Shown one piece after another: positions 12,032 to 26,400 of a DNA stretch of 64,000 nt. The position numbers and the translations under genes were made by a program. The stretch is taken from the NCBI GenBank assembly GCA_018697195.1, contig CM031879.1, forward strand, positions 41,815,715-41,879,714, given 5' to 3'. The notes under the pieces are model-generated. The model was not told the origin of the DNA. It searched no databases and saw only the letters and a program-made list of their open reading frames with translations. The stretch comes from Certhia americana (taxonomy: Eukaryota; Chordata; Aves; Passeriformes; Certhiidae). Numbering within the stretch: position 1 is the stretch's first letter; each line of letters begins with the position of its first letter.

Positions 12032-15000
12032 AAAGCAGGAAATACAGACAATTTGGTTTTAGTGTTAAGTTTCAGTCACAGGGGGAAGGAAAACTGGAAA
12101 ATGTGCCTTCCAGGCTCCTGCTTTCACACAACATTGATCCAAAGGGGTAGCAGGGCTTCATCAATCTCTAAATGCACAGCCACTTCTCTATCCTCTGCAC
12201 AGTGAGTGTGTAGTATGTGGAGAGCTACAGACAATAGGCAGAGTTCATTACTTTACCTAGTACCTACATTCTTCATTATTGTGAACTTAAGTCATATCTA
12301 ATGTTCTCTCTAAACATGCAAACTTTTTTATTCAGTGTCCCTTTAAAAAGAAACAGAAAAAATACCTCAAAATCACATTTCCATGTCAGGACTTACATGC
12401 AATTATAGCCAGTTTTGAAAAGTACATCAATTAGTGCTTTTGGAAAAGCTGTGTTTGGACAATAATTTTAAACTTATTCTAAAAAGGGGTGCTGAGGTCA
12501 AGACTTCAAAAACCAAAGAAATGGACAACTGGCAAGATCCTTGCAAATACATAAAGTTCATTTTTTTCTCATTTTATAATCGTAACATTAAGTTCTACAA
12601 AGACATGTGTGTGACTAACATAGGTTTTGTTATATGTGCTCACAGATGATGATTGTGATTTTGGTTTTTGGATTCTCCTTAGGGCCAAATGTATACAGCG
12701 AAAAATCCATCTGAATATAAACCTGCTGTCCAATGACTAAAGCTAATACATGCAATGCACATGATGCCATTCCATTTAGCGTAGATTCCCTTAAAAAGCA
12801 AGAAAAAAAAAAGTGCACAGTGCAAATGACAGTGTTGTTTCCTAGTTCTGAGAATATGAGAGCAGGAGTAATTTATCAGTTTAAACATGCTCAAACCATG
12901 ACATCATTCCTCTTGGCATAGTTTAGATTCTATTTGAACTTCAGCTCCAGCATTTTTCTGTCCATCACTGAGTACTGGCCATAAATTTTTTTAAGTTTTG
13001 CAACAAGCATTTGTTCCCACTCCATGGTTAACTGACAGTTAACAATCCAGAAAAGCAGTTGAGTTTTCCAGGTCCCTTTATGAATGTCACTTCTCTTACA
13101 TTTAGCATGAGAAGCTCAATTGTTCTGGCTCATGTAATACAAACACAGAGAGGTTACTTCATGCTTCTGCTCCCAAATCCCTTCTTGCTTCATTAATAAG
13201 AAAGCTTTTCCAGTGAGGATTCATAAACAATCCTAATGGTCCCAAAGCCAACAAAAGTAGTTAGTCATTGTTCTTGTGTACCTTGTGCTCCACACTCCAT
13301 GGCAACTTGGTTACTTGACACCTTCCAAAAACAGAGGCAAAACTCCACATTTCACCCTACAGCCTTGGATTCTTGTGCCAGAAAGTGAAGGCAGCTGAAA
13401 AATGAGATCCCTCTAAACCTCTTGCCTCTGCTGGAAGCTCCAGCAGAAAATTCCTTTTGTCTCTTCATCTCCAGACAGCAACTTTTCCTACTGTGACTCA
13501 TTACTTTTATCCTCTCCATTCAACCATTGCAGAAGGGGGAAGATTACATTATGGCGTACATGAAGAGAAGAAATAAATAACAGTGAAGCAGAGCCAGCTA
13601 AGATCAAAAGCCTGCCACTGACCTCTGCAATGCTACTTGTATGATGTACTGCTGACATGAGGCCAGAGTAGAACGGTAGGATTTGGCACTTGTGAGGCAA
13701 AAAATGCAAGGGACTGTAGGTCTTTGACTGGGAAGAGAGGTGCTGTCCCCAAGAAGTTTAAAGAACCTCTCCCCACCCTTAGTAAGGCTGTCCTTTACAA
13801 ATTTACAAAAGCTCCCATAGCTTGTCTCTGCCCATGAAGCAGCTGGTCTCTCACAACAATTCTGAACGTGGATGGAGTATCCTGCAATGGGACAAGTTTC
13901 AATAATAAAGCCCACACTTCAGTGTCCCATTTCTGATGCCATAGTAATGACTAGTAATCAAAGGTTGCTTGAGGATCCCACAAGACTACTGGTTTGAGCG
14001 CTGGTTTTGCCATTATTTTCACCTCTTCCTCTATAATGGCTGCTCCTCAGTGAATCAGAGCAATCTGCCTGTTGCTAGAGGCTGTAAAAACACATGACTG
14101 TACGTCCTCCAGCTCCAAGACTCAGTCTCTTCTGCCATTTTATTAGTTTTCCCCTCAGTTCCTTTGTCTGCAGTCTGAAAAATCAGTGAATCAAACTGTT
14201 TTGCCTGGACTCCTTCATTTTACTGTGGTAAAAGTCACCAGGCTTTTTACTTGGTTTTCCTGTTACTTGGATTTTAAGGCAAAGGAACAAAAAGCTCACA
14301 TTTCTATTGAAACATGCCCATCAAAACAGTCAGACTCTGCAAGCATATTTGTAAACACACAGCTTTTCATCTTCCAGTTTCCCTTATTATGGGATATTTT
14401 CTTGAGCTTGAACATAGCCTCCGACCTGGCAGTGAAGCCAAGTATTACAGAGCCAATATACCATCAACTTGTCAACAAATACAGACCAACACTAAGAATT
14501 GCAAGTACAAAAGAAGGAGCAAAAGACTCAGCAATGGAGTCATAAATTCACTCCAGTGAAAAGCTGTAGAAATCATGACCTATTGCTGCAGAATCAAAGC
14601 TCATGCATGAAGCATTTCTACCCCACTGTTCCTCCAGATTTTAACAATCCTTCCTTCTACAAATGTGTATCAAAAAGCATTTCCATCCCCTGAAAAAGCT
14701 GGTTATATAAATTGGCCAGCAAAAAGCAACTTTCAAAAATCAAGCTGGTTTTGCCCCGGAAGCTGAAGAGCTCCACACCAAGGTGTGATCTGCAGTCAAT
14801 CAACTGCACTGCTTGAGCAGTCTGCTGAGAAACGTGACTCTGCCTGTCTTTACACAATGGCATCCCAAAGGGCTGAATTAAGAACACTTCCAGAGCTTCT
14901 GCCACTGCAGAAGTCTCTCCATAGCTTTCACACGTTCCCAATCAAAAGCAAAATACCTAAACACAACTGAATCTTCTAACCACTTTCCTAGCTCCCCTGA

Positions 15001-15657
15001 AAGATCTCCATCTTCCTCTGCCTTGTCTTTTGATATTAGGCAGCTGTGGGAAGTTTCTCCCTTCCCTCTCAAAATCCCTCCTGTTCTATGTGGTTGTCCT
15101 TCACACTAAGAACAGCACAAGGCTCTTCTTGCATGTTACACAAAAAGGGCAGAATGCAACTAGGCTGGAGCGTGACTGTCACATGTCTACTTTTCTCACA
15201 TTTCTAAAGTCAGAAAAAGAAAGATTCTAAAGCAATTTTTTTTTTGTTTCTCTCAGTAAACAAATAAATAGGAAAAAAATTCCCAGAGGCAGAGATTCTG
15301 TTCATATTTTCTATTCAGAAGATTCTTATGCCAAACAGTTACACTGATGAGGAGAAACAGGGAGTCCAGAGGCTCTGTTCATATGGAATTGTAGCAGCAG
15401 GTTTTTTTTCCTTTTTGAGCAAGCAACTTTCAAGTTCAAACCAGAAAAGCAGGTCAGTGTTTTGTATGAACCACATTTGTAACCCAAACCCTTTAACAGT
15501 GACAAGAACAAGTTACATAATTCAGTTGACTTTTGGGAAATAAGAATTGAATTTTAAGAAAACTCCTTGACAAACGTAGAACTTGCTGGATAAGTTAAAA
15601 GGAAATATGAAGCATATAGATCACTACTTCTGGAGTAGAGAGATGAAGTTTCTTCAC

Positions 15658-15685
15658 TTGACAATTAATCATTGACAATTAATCA
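15658..15685 (+). repeat. Perfect 14-bp tandem duplication
   Basis: The unit ttgacaattaatca occurs twice with no spacer. It is too short to be a satellite and looks like a local slippage duplication. Confidence 0.85.
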
Positions 15686-17076
15686 AGACATTTTATAAAG
15701 GAGACACTTCTTCATTCACATATAGAGTTGTAACCAGATAAAAGCAAACAAATCTTCCTAATGATGACTAAGCTACCATCATTGCGACAGAATTTGATTC
15801 CTTGCCTCAGGAAAGAAGTAGAGGAATTCAGGATACAACCTTTTTCTCTGAGCAGCTGGCAAAATTTGGTAAGATACTGAAGCATTTGAGAGGTGGAAAA
15901 TTTATGACGGTATTTAAGACAAAAACTTCCTAAATATTGGAAGGCATAACCCCTGCTTAGAAGAAATAATATTAATAGCTTTGAAATACCAGATACAACA
16001 GGAAGAAAAGTTAGAGACAGACAAGCAAAAATGAAGAGGTGCAAACAAAATCACAACAAAATAGAAGTATGGAGCCTACATGATCTGTACAAGAAACTTT
16101 TGTTTCCAGTACAGAAAATATGAATAAATATTTGTAGTCAGACATATTGGACTCTTAGTTAGAGCTGTTTGGCTTAGAACAAAGCCAGTTTTCCATTCTA
16201 AGCAGACTAAATCACGTAACTAACATAACACTACAGAGCCCCTGGTAATGGGGGTCAAATGGAGTAAGGGAAAAGTGAGGCTTGTTAGATGTGGCAGGAT
16301 TTCAGCTTCTTCCACCAAAAGCTGAGGGAAGGGACAGAAGAAAAAGCCAGAAAAACTACAGCTGTCTCAAAAAATACTTTTTCTTAGTTGGATACCTGGC
16401 CTGGAAAGTCTGGATGTCCCTTAGAACAGGAGTGATCTCTCAGTGCTTCCAGGGTATGGGCAGGGGCAGAGATGTGCTACAGGCTTCTACCAGCATTGTT
16501 TGCTTACTTTTTAAAACCCACATGTATGGGTTTCTTGAATATTAAAATGTGTGAACCAAATTCATAAAAGTGAAATCAATCACTGTGGGATAAAATATTG
16601 CAATGTATCGTATAGTATTGCTACAATGCCAGATAAACTTTGTTTCATCAATTGTTCACACATACTCTCTCAGAGAGACAGATGCATTCACACACCAACA
16701 ATACAATATAGCATGTGTAAAGATGTCCCAGCACCCAAGTGCTGTACTGGATGAGGACAAGTGGGCAAATAAAACTGAGCTGAAGTTGAGTCCAGCCATT
16801 ACCCTCACTGTGGACTTCAAACTTTAGAGAGAAAAATGCAAGAACCAGAGAGATAGAAAAAAAAACAAAATCAAAAGACCATCAGATATGCAATCAAATT
16901 GCAACAATTAGTTATGTTTTTACAGCAACATTTGATACATAAAATCCTCACAAATTTTTGCATCTTCCTTTTTCTTTGAAGGAAACAAGAATAAACTTCA
17001 ATATCACATAAATGCTGTTTCTCTTGAACAAAAAAATAAAAGATAAAAAAATACATTGTTACTCCTCTGTTTAAAC

Positions 17077-17082
17077 TTTATT
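17077..17082 (-). promoter_or_regulatory. Candidate proximal EEA1 polyadenylation signal
   Basis: TTTATT on the plus strand is AATAAA on the EEA1 strand, about 265 bases past the EEA1 stop codon. If used it would give a very short 3' UTR; more distal signals exist further left. Confidence 0.3.
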
Positions 17083-17345
17083 TACAAATAACTGGATATT
17101 TCTAATCTAGACATAAAAGCTCTTTCCATGATTAATGTCAGTAAGCTATGGATGATCTGAGCCCATGTCTCACAAAAAAATACAATAGTTTTGCTTGGTA
17201 TCAATAAACATTTTAAAATATACTAGATTTTGCCAAGTATTACAATCATTGTCCAAACTGAATAGTAGTCTGAGTGCTGAATGAAGTGCATCAACAGAAA
17301 TAGTAAATTTTAGTGTAACATTTCTTTGCCACTCACGATAGCCAG

Positions 17346-17468
17346 TTATCCTTGCAAGTCATTAAAGCAAGTATCACAGACTCGGACAGGCTTCTTGGAA
17401 GAAGGAGTTAAGGCATTCTTTGCTGAGCACTCGGCACAAAAGATATTTCCACACTGTCTACAGTGATG
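17346..17468 (-). CDS. EEA1: EEA1 exon 29 (last; second half of FYVE, stop)
   Basis: Acceptor ttttgcag, then 40 codons and TAA. It starts exactly at [11 protein letters not shown], so the RRHHCR phosphoinositide-binding motif is split by the intron. It carries six of the eight zinc-binding Cys, then KKPVRVC, and ends CFNDLQG. Confidence 0.98.
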   Translation of the reverse strand, partial: HHCRQCGNIFCAECSAKNALTPSSKKPVRVCDTCFNDLQG

Positions 17469-20400
17469 CTGCAAAACAGAAGAAATATACATGCTGAACA
17501 TCAGTGGCAGAGCAGTGATCACTAATAGAGATCACTATCGTGTCAAGCAAACTCTCAGCCAAATTAACTCTCACGTTTCAAAAGTTAGTCTTAACTTTTA
17601 ATTGGCAGTTACATAGAACGGAGAAGGTCATTTGAGTAAATCCTTTCTAAAGGTTCTAAAGATTACATGGGTAAAACATTCAGAAGTGCTTCACTGAGTC
17701 AAGAGAATACACCAGTTTTGGAAAAGAGATGGTTAAGTTCACCCTCCTCTTGAGTTTGTTCTCTTGAACTTGATCTGGTCACATGAAATACATTCTTCTT
17801 CTATGTAATTACCTGCATTCACATTGAGAAATATCCTTGAATCAAAGGATCCTGCAAGCCTTTGTTCAAACACTACCCAAAGAACATCACCAAAATAGTG
17901 CAGGCCAGGGGGAGCCACCTAAGACTGTATCAGGAAGTTCTGTAAAAAAGAACCTAACAAATATCCCTCACCTACTTCATTGCCAAGTCACTTGCTGGAG
18001 GGGTGCTCATCTCTGGATGAAGGGCAGACCTTGCCAATTGATGCTAACATCTCAGCTGACCACAGCAGTTTTTCAAGCAAGGTCTGACTACAGACCTAAA
18101 ACACATCCAGTTGTTTCTTCTGTTCCATGCTTACAAATGTATTGTCACAAAGCACCAGATCATGGTAATGCCTCATACCTTCACACATACCTAATTTCAA
18201 TCAATTTACATTCCTTTTATACCCATAAATCTAGTTCAGATTGGTTCTAAATATACAACAGTAAAATTTTTGCCTGTCTCCTTAAGGGATTGAAGCATTT
18301 TAACACTGTTTATAAACTGATGCTGTTAAAATGGAAAAAGAATCATGAATAAAGTAAGCTCCACAGCCCTTATTTTTAATACATTAAGGCACTTCAGGCA
18401 ATAACTGTATTCTGAGATGTCTTGAGAATCACAGCACTATTCAGGCCATTTTCTGAAGTCTGTATCCCATCTAAGAGTTTGAAAACAATAAAAATAGAAA
18501 ATCGCCATAGTCAAAGAGTAGAACACACCTACCCTTCTTACTGTCACCGAAAAGCCTTTTCCACAGGCCATACAATTCTGTACCTCATTGTCTTCTGCCC
18601 ACTTCCTGTTGAGAGCTTGTGTGTGTTTGATCTATACAGGAGATGTAAAAAAAGCATCAGGCTTTTTAAAAAATACATATCTAATATTCCCTCTAATATC
18701 TATTTCCACATTGCAAAATAAAAGCACTGATTCTGTCATGATACTCAGGGTTTATGTTTGTTCAGAGAGGATACCTTTCAAGTCTCAAAGCTATAAGCAG
18801 ATTTAATAACACACGGACAGAAGTATGACCCTCACACCATGAACATAACACCTTAATTCACTCTACAAAGGCAACCCACCACCAATCTGACAGAAATTTG
18901 AAATTCTCCTAAGGTCCCGAACAGAGAACCAACAGGTTTAATAGCTTTAAATCAAATTATACCTGCAATGACTGGTTTTCTCGGCCAAGCTCCTGCATTG
19001 CAGCAGTTGTATTGTCCAGCTTTTTCTTCATTTCTACAAGTTTGGCTTGAAGCTTTTCAATTTCTCCCTCACTTTTTATACACCTGAGGTAAAATAATAA
19101 ATAGTCAGCTCAAAGCATTTAAGATAATGTACACTGTGTGTCCTTTGGGCCAATTGTCAGTCTGAGAAGTTACCGGCATAAAATCCAGCCAAAAAAAACC
19201 TTGTTCTGAAAAGTTCTTGGATGCCCAAACTAGGAAAAAATTCTGTTGTAACAATCAGCTAGATTATACTGGCATTGCTCTTCTCTTAAGTGTCCGCAGC
19301 TTATCAATACCTGGAGTTACTCCCTGAGCCAGAGACATTGCTGAATGCAGTCCCTCAACAACAAGCCCTGATAAATACCCCTGTGCAACAGGACACCCTC
19401 ATACACCAGCTGCTGCAGATCAGGTCAGGCAACAGAGCAGAAAAGAAACCTTCTTCTTCTATCAAGGCCACCTCCCATCTGCTGAAACTCAGCTGCTCAA
19501 AGCCAAACTTCAAAGGGTATTTTTCTGCCAAGCTGTAAACAGCTACTGGATGAGTTCAACACAGTACAGCAAGGGATTGCCAAAGAAAGAGGATCTCACT
19601 TGAATTGATCCCATCCTTTTCCAAGGCCTACTGCTCAAAAGTCAAATCACCAAGCTTGACAGTACTGAAAAAAGTTTTCCCCTCTGCCATCACCAAATAT
19701 GTCAAGAAAGAAGGACAAAGAAAGCTTCCTGTCTTAGAGGTGTTTCTTCTACCTTGGAAATCACTGCACTCCGGTAGCTCCCGCTGCCTTGCAAGGCCTC
19801 CTGCTGCCTGAAGGGAAAGCATTCTGCTTATCTAAGTCTTAAATATATTGTAGAGACAGCAACAGAACTGGAGAAAATAAGACTGCATGTTGTCAGGAGG
19901 AAGAAAATACTTCCTTTGTGAACTTTAGTTTTCTAATCCAATTACTACAATTCAGTCTCCTAACACAGAGAAGTGGGCACACCAGAAGTTCCTATCATGA
20001 CCACAGCTTACCTCTCCAGCAATGCTCTTCTCTCATCCTGATTATTCTGGACTGTTGCTTCCAAGACAGCATTGTCCCCACGTAAATCATCTGTCTGTTT
20101 CTCCAGCTCACTCACTCGTCTTTGACTGCTTTGCCACTCTTTCTTCATGGTAGCCAGGTTTTCATTCAGGGCTGTGACCTGCATGGTGAGCTTAGTCTCC
20201 TTTTCCTCGTATTTCCGTTTTTCTTCTTCTTTCTCTTTTTTCTCTCTGTGCTATAAAAACAATGGAAAAATGAAAAACAAGCTTCCAAGCATTCTTTCCT
20301 TATTTAATTCAGGAAAAGAATCTTACTGTAACAGAATCACTACTTTTAATCAATATACTCTACTAGACAAGGCTGTCACCTCATTGAATTTTCCTATACT

Positions 20401-23400
20401 GTTAAACACCTCAAAGATTTTTGATCTTGTCATTTAAAAATTCATGTAAAGTGAAACTAAAGTCAACCCATTGCTTCTTTTCTGGCACCGGGAGAATCCA
20501 AAGGCATGTTCACAAAACAGCAGTCTCATTCTACATACTAACCAGTTTGGCTTCAATTCCAGCACATTCTTTCTTCAGCTCCTCTTCTCTCTTTTTCAGC
20601 TGCTCTTTGATAGCTTGATGTTTTTGTTTCTCCTGTTCCAGAGCTGAATTTGCATTATCTATTTTGCCCTGCAGTTCTAATTTCTGTTGAATCAATAGCT
20701 GGTTTGCATCCTTGAGATTTGTCACCTCCTGTTAGGATACAGAGTTCAAAGTTAAAGTAGCAACACTGAAAGTGCAAATAGATTTAAATTCAAAAATACT
20801 GTAATCCTTTCCTAGGAGAGGACGGCAATAATTTTTAGTTTTATCACTTGAAGAGAGGATGATTTTAAAGACCAAAGTATCAGTGATTTTCATGATCAAA
20901 GATTTTAAACTTATGGTCAACATTCAATTTTAAAAATAATTTTAATGCATGGTTCTGCTAAAGCAGAGAGGAAGATCTGTTGAACTGTTTTCTGCAGTTC
21001 CTTGAAAAGATACATCCATTGTCATTTTCTAGGTACTGCTCTAAAATTTACTTCATGTTGTTTTCTGGTTGCTATAATGAGGTTAAAAACTTCATAATGA
21101 CAATGTAAAATGGAATGCTGATGGAAAAAATTTAGTTTCTATTAGTCGTCAATATATAAAAATTACTCTGTTTTAAGCAAGTGGGATGATATAAATAATG
21201 GCTTTACTTGTTCTTCTGTAACTGAATTCAAGTAGAATAGTTAGTTTAATTTATAGAAATCATTTTCCTTAAAATTACTCAGCCAAGCATATAGGTACTA
21301 ACAGACTAACAGGGGTGGACCATTTCCATAAATCAAAATTCACAATACAAGTTAAAACCAAACCAAGGACAGTGAAAAGAACACGTCCTCAGAACAAGAG
21401 GATGCCCTACAGATATATCCATTACTTGCTGGGAGATGTGAAACAGAATTTACATCTTTAGGAGACTTTCAGCCTGATTGCTTGTAGGGAGATGAAGAAA
21501 TTACTATTAAGCTGATATTGGTATGCACACCTTTTCCATATTTATAAATTTTATTCTTTAGAATAGAGATTTTAGGAACAAGAAGAATTAGAATACCTTT
21601 CCCCAAGAACAGAGTGCTCAAGAGAAACGAAGTACAGACTTATACCAAAAAATTACAGACCATTTTCTAAATAAAGGAGTACAAAAAAAAAATCTGAATA
21701 TCATAAGTTATCATGTTATTTTCTTTTTATTAGTGTATAGGGAATTGTACCTGTATTTATACTTGTGCAATGATTTAAACTAAGTGTGTTTAACAGATGC
21801 AAATATAACTGCTATAGTGCATTATGAAAAACTCAAACTGCAGCCTTTTAGGAATGTTAGTTTTTATCGAGACTAAAAATCAGAATATGTAGAGTGTGGC
21901 AAGAAACAGTTAGTTTTACTGAAGACTAAAAAGTATTTAATTATAGCCTCCCAACTTTTACCCTTTAGAGAGCTCAACTGATTGTTATGATTTTGGAAGA
22001 GAGTTTGTCTTTTATGAGGCTCCTGACATTTGCCTTTTATGAGACTTCCCCAACTTTTTAAGACATTTTAACTGTGACTTTTTGAAGACATTTTAAGAAA
22101 CAACACTAAGGGAGTTTCAACTCTACCATGCGTCCTTGAGAAGTCCCAGATGTGCCTAGAATATCTGGAGAACTTCACCATCATGACTCTTTTGGACAGC
22201 TTTTCATGTCAGAATAGTCAAGCAACAGTATGTGGAGTGAATTTACAGGGGAACTAAAGAGAAGCCAGGACATACAACCCATCCTGAAACTAAGACAAGC
22301 TATGCAGCCCACCTGGCTCACTAGGCCCTGATGCTCAAGGAACATCACCAACCAAGACATCACTGCTGAGGAAGCTCAATAAAACCTGGTTCCCTTACCT
22401 GTAATACCAATATTTACAGTGACCATCTTTGCAAAGCTGTTCCAGACAACATCTACTGAGTAGGCATATATTTCTCATCAGATAACCAAACATATGAAGA
22501 AACCTTAAGTTTGTCTCAATGTACCTTCTCAAATTCTTGCTTGCAGGCTCTAAGCTCTTCACCCAGCTTGGCACTTTCTTTTTCAAGTCTACTCCTTATT
22601 TCCTGGAGCTCTGCCGTTTTACATTTTTCATTAGCCAAATCTTTTTCTTTCAAAATCTTGAAGAGAAATAGAAGTGCTGGAAAAGTTACCTCCTCCAAGT
22701 TTGCAAAATAAAAAACCCAACCAACCAAAAAACATCCAGAGCCTAAAAACTACTTGGTGGCTTTGTAATTATGGGGAAACAAGTGCCATATATCCATCTG
22801 CAGTTTGTAATGCAATTAGCAGCAGAACTGCAGTTTTAGATTAAAAACTAATAATGTTTTCCCACCGGTCTAGCCACAAACCTGTCTAGAACAAATTAAC
22901 AGCATATTCTGAACCAAATTCACTACAACTGTCTCTTTTTTAAGTCTTTTCACCAGAGGTTCAGTAAAACTGCCATTGTTCCGCACTACAACAGTGTTAC
23001 GCTCTTAAATTAGGAACGCAACAGAAAATAATAAAGGGTGCCTGCATGGGGTGGATGTGAAATCTCCTGTGTGGAGATTTCAAAAGGCAGAGGCATTTAC
23101 CCTGTCATTCTGAAGATCTTGTAGCATTTTGGCCTTCTCACCCAGCTGCTGTTCCTTCTTTGAAGCATCCTGCTCCAGTGTAGACTTAGCTTTCTTCAGT
23201 TCCTGAATTTGTTGATTATTGCTAGCAATTTGATTCCTGCTGGAAACTAATTCCTCTTGAGCTAGAGCAAGTTTTTCTTCTGTGGACTAATTACAAAGAG
23301 AGTTCTGCAAGTTATCTGTCAGTACAAAAGTTTCAGATACTAAACAGCCACTGAAACATTTTCCAAGTAGAAAAATTGCTACCTAGAGTGCAACATTTTG

Positions 23401-26400
23401 CTTCAAATGTTGACAGAGAATAATTACAAGAACTTCTAGTTTACAAGGTCACCCTAAGTAAAAAGAAACTATGCCAGCATCATTTCTAGGAACAAAGCCT
23501 TACTGTACATATTCCAGCTTGAATCCTTACATAAACAAAAGGTGAAAACATGCAGAGGGGCAGAGAACAAAAGGTAACTGACAAAAAGAGAATACCCTTG
23601 AATTTGCTTACACAATTTGATTTTACTATCTAGGCAAATCAACTGTTCTGTAATTCTAGACAGCTGTTACTTAAGAAGCAGTGAAGCTATACTTTGAAGA
23701 CTTCAAAAACCATTCAATGATATTTTTCATCAATGACTTAATAAAGTTAGTGTTAGGACAACTGTAAGTTTTTTTAAAATTCTGAAGTGAGATGTGTAAG
23801 ATAAAAATGCTAATATCAGGATAAAATGCTTCACAGTTTCTGCTGCATGAGCATTGTAAACATTAAGTTTAAACCTTCATTGAAAGTCCAGAGATGATAC
23901 TTTATTTGCTTCTAACTCTCACCATTAGCTAGGAAAAAGAACTTTATCTCTCTGAAACAGGTCACAAAATCCCAAGAAACAATGCAAAACTTGCACCCAA
24001 AGCCAAAGCTCATTCTCTTTGCTCACAGCAAAGTCAAACTTGGTGGGTCTTTTTGAGTTAATATTCTGAAGGTTTTTTTAAACTTTCTAGCTTAGATAAA
24101 AACTAGTTCCACTTGAAACCAACAAGAACAAAACCCCAAACTCATCCTTCACTTCTCCAAAATATTGGTATTTTATGGAAATTTTTGATGTTATGATACA
24201 GAAGGTGAGCTGAGATTTGTTAGTAGTAATAAGTTTATTGCCTTCAGTGCCGCAGTAAGGATTTAAATTCTTTCAAGACAAACTCAATTCTTTTTGAAGT
24301 TCTTGCTTAAATATTAATCAAACCTCTTGTTGAAGGTTGGTGGTTTTAAAAAGAACTATAAGCAGAATTTTCACTTCATTCAATTATTCATATGCTTTAG
24401 TCACTTCCATGTTGATTTAAAAGCTAATTCATTTCTGATTCCTCATGACTCCTTTGTAATATCTGAAGTATTTTGCTTGTAGAGTCAGACTTAATTTGAA
24501 ACAGCAGTGATGGAACACTGCTGACTGAACAGCACTTTCAACAATACCCATGACTCTTAAAAAGCTCATACCAGCTTTTAAAATTAATTTTCATACAAAT
24601 TACTTCACTTGCTTTCGGAGACATTAAGAGTTTACTACTTTGAAAGATGCTGACTCAGAATTTTTTGCAAAAAAATAGGAGGAGATTTTGCAGTTTCAAG
24701 GTTTCAGTAGGGTGGATATTTCAGAAAGCAAAATTATCTCACTCTGTGTCCATTGTGGAATACCATATTTTCCTAACATTGAGGAAGGATAGGAAGTCTA
24801 GCATCATCATATAACATTTTCACAGGAAAACCCAACAGCCTCTGAAGTTTTAGAAAGAAACATAGTAAAGCCACAACTTTTATTCAAATTTGTTTCCAGT
24901 GGAAGAAATGTGGTTCTATCAAATTTGCTAGCACCAGATGGTGAAATTTGATGAAGTGGATAGTGGTACCCACACACAGTGGGTACTTCTCTCTCAACCC
25001 ACACCTCAAAGTGTCTGCACTGTACAGGTTATCTCACTGCATCTATACCAAGGCTGAGACAAGGAACAGAACAGAAGAAATCAATCAGTACTTATTTGTG
25101 TAAATAAAGAGAAATGCTAGGTTGACTGGTACAGAGTTTCAATAAATAAATATATTTTTTAAATTACAGTTTGATCCACTACAGCTTGGGCTGTGCCAGT
25201 GCAAGTCATAGCGTCAGCATCACAGCTGGCTCTAGCAGGGTGGTAGGACCTAGATTCATTCCACCTACATGAAGTGCACAAACATTTGAGTCTGTGTGCT
25301 CCCTGAGCCCAGTCCACAAGGACCAACATTACATTATTCACAGATGCTAACCTGATCTCTCTTCACTCCTTAAGAAAAAGAGTTAAACTGACTGTATGCA
25401 ACTTAGGCTCCTGACTTACAGAACTGAGGTCTGGCAAGTATGACTTTTGTTCCAGAACATTTACTGAATATATGCTGACAGCAATGCCAACACTGGAGAC
25501 AAAGAAACATTCTTTTGAAAACACAGAAGAAACCAGGACCGACTACAAAAAGCACAAATGCCAGAACTCAAGAATACTTGGCAGAGCTCAGGAGATCAGA
25601 TTCACAGAAAGTATTCTTGCGCTAAGTCAAAATCAAGGCAAAAATAAGTTTGTGTATTTTTATTAAGTCTTCTATATAAAAAATGCCTTTTTCACAAAAA
25701 GAATTGGGTGAATATACACACACAGATGTTTATATAAATATGTGTATATACAAAAATTACTTAGTGGCATTCATTTTTAATTATACATATCCTTTTTTTC
25801 ATCAAAAACTACAGCTTTAACAAGGACTCAAATCTTATTCTTTATTTTTTTCCAGTCACAAAGACGAAAGCGTGTGTGAAAGTTACTATTAGAGATATTT
25901 TTGAACCAAAGTAAAACTGCAGCAAATGCTATCCATAAAATTATAACTACGTTCCCACTTCTGATTTTATTCTTTATTTCCTCTTTTATTTATTCTTATT
26001 TACAGAGCTTCACGGTTTGCACCTGTCCACATGGCATCTCTGGGGGCTCTGCTGTGCCCCAGGAGCTCGGGCTCCCCGGTGCCGGTGGCACTGCGGAGCG
26101 CAGCGCCCTGCTCTCGGGCAGCGCTGGCTCTCCAGCGGCGACACTGCCCCGAGGCGTTCGCTGCCTTTGCAGCGCCCACCTCTGCCTCCCAGCCAGGGCT
26201 GAGCCGTCCATCCATCCATCCATCCATCCCTCCCTCCCAGCAGTGATTTTCCCGACAGATGCCAGCAGATGGTGCTCTGTGCACAGCCCAACTCCAGCCA
26301 TGCCCTCCCAGGAACCGGGCTACCCTACGCATGACACCCACCAGCCTTTCATGAGCCATCGCCACGCCTGGAATCGTGGCCCCGCCAACGGCACGGTGCC

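Larger units (their letters stand above)
8969..17345. other. Region between convergent PLEKHG7 and EEA1 stop codons; probable 3' UTRs
   Basis: An 8.4-kb stretch with no recognisable protein-coding sequence. The left end should be the PLEKHG7 3' UTR and the right part the EEA1 3' UTR. EEA1 mRNAs in other vertebrates have a long 3' UTR of several kilobases (established knowledge), which would fill much of this interval. Possible minus-strand AATAAA signals (TTTATT on the plus strand) occur at 17077-17082, 14138-14143, 11438-11443, 10737-10742, 10315-10320 and 9303-9308. The short open frames here are AT-rich and show no family resemblance. Confidence 0.55.
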
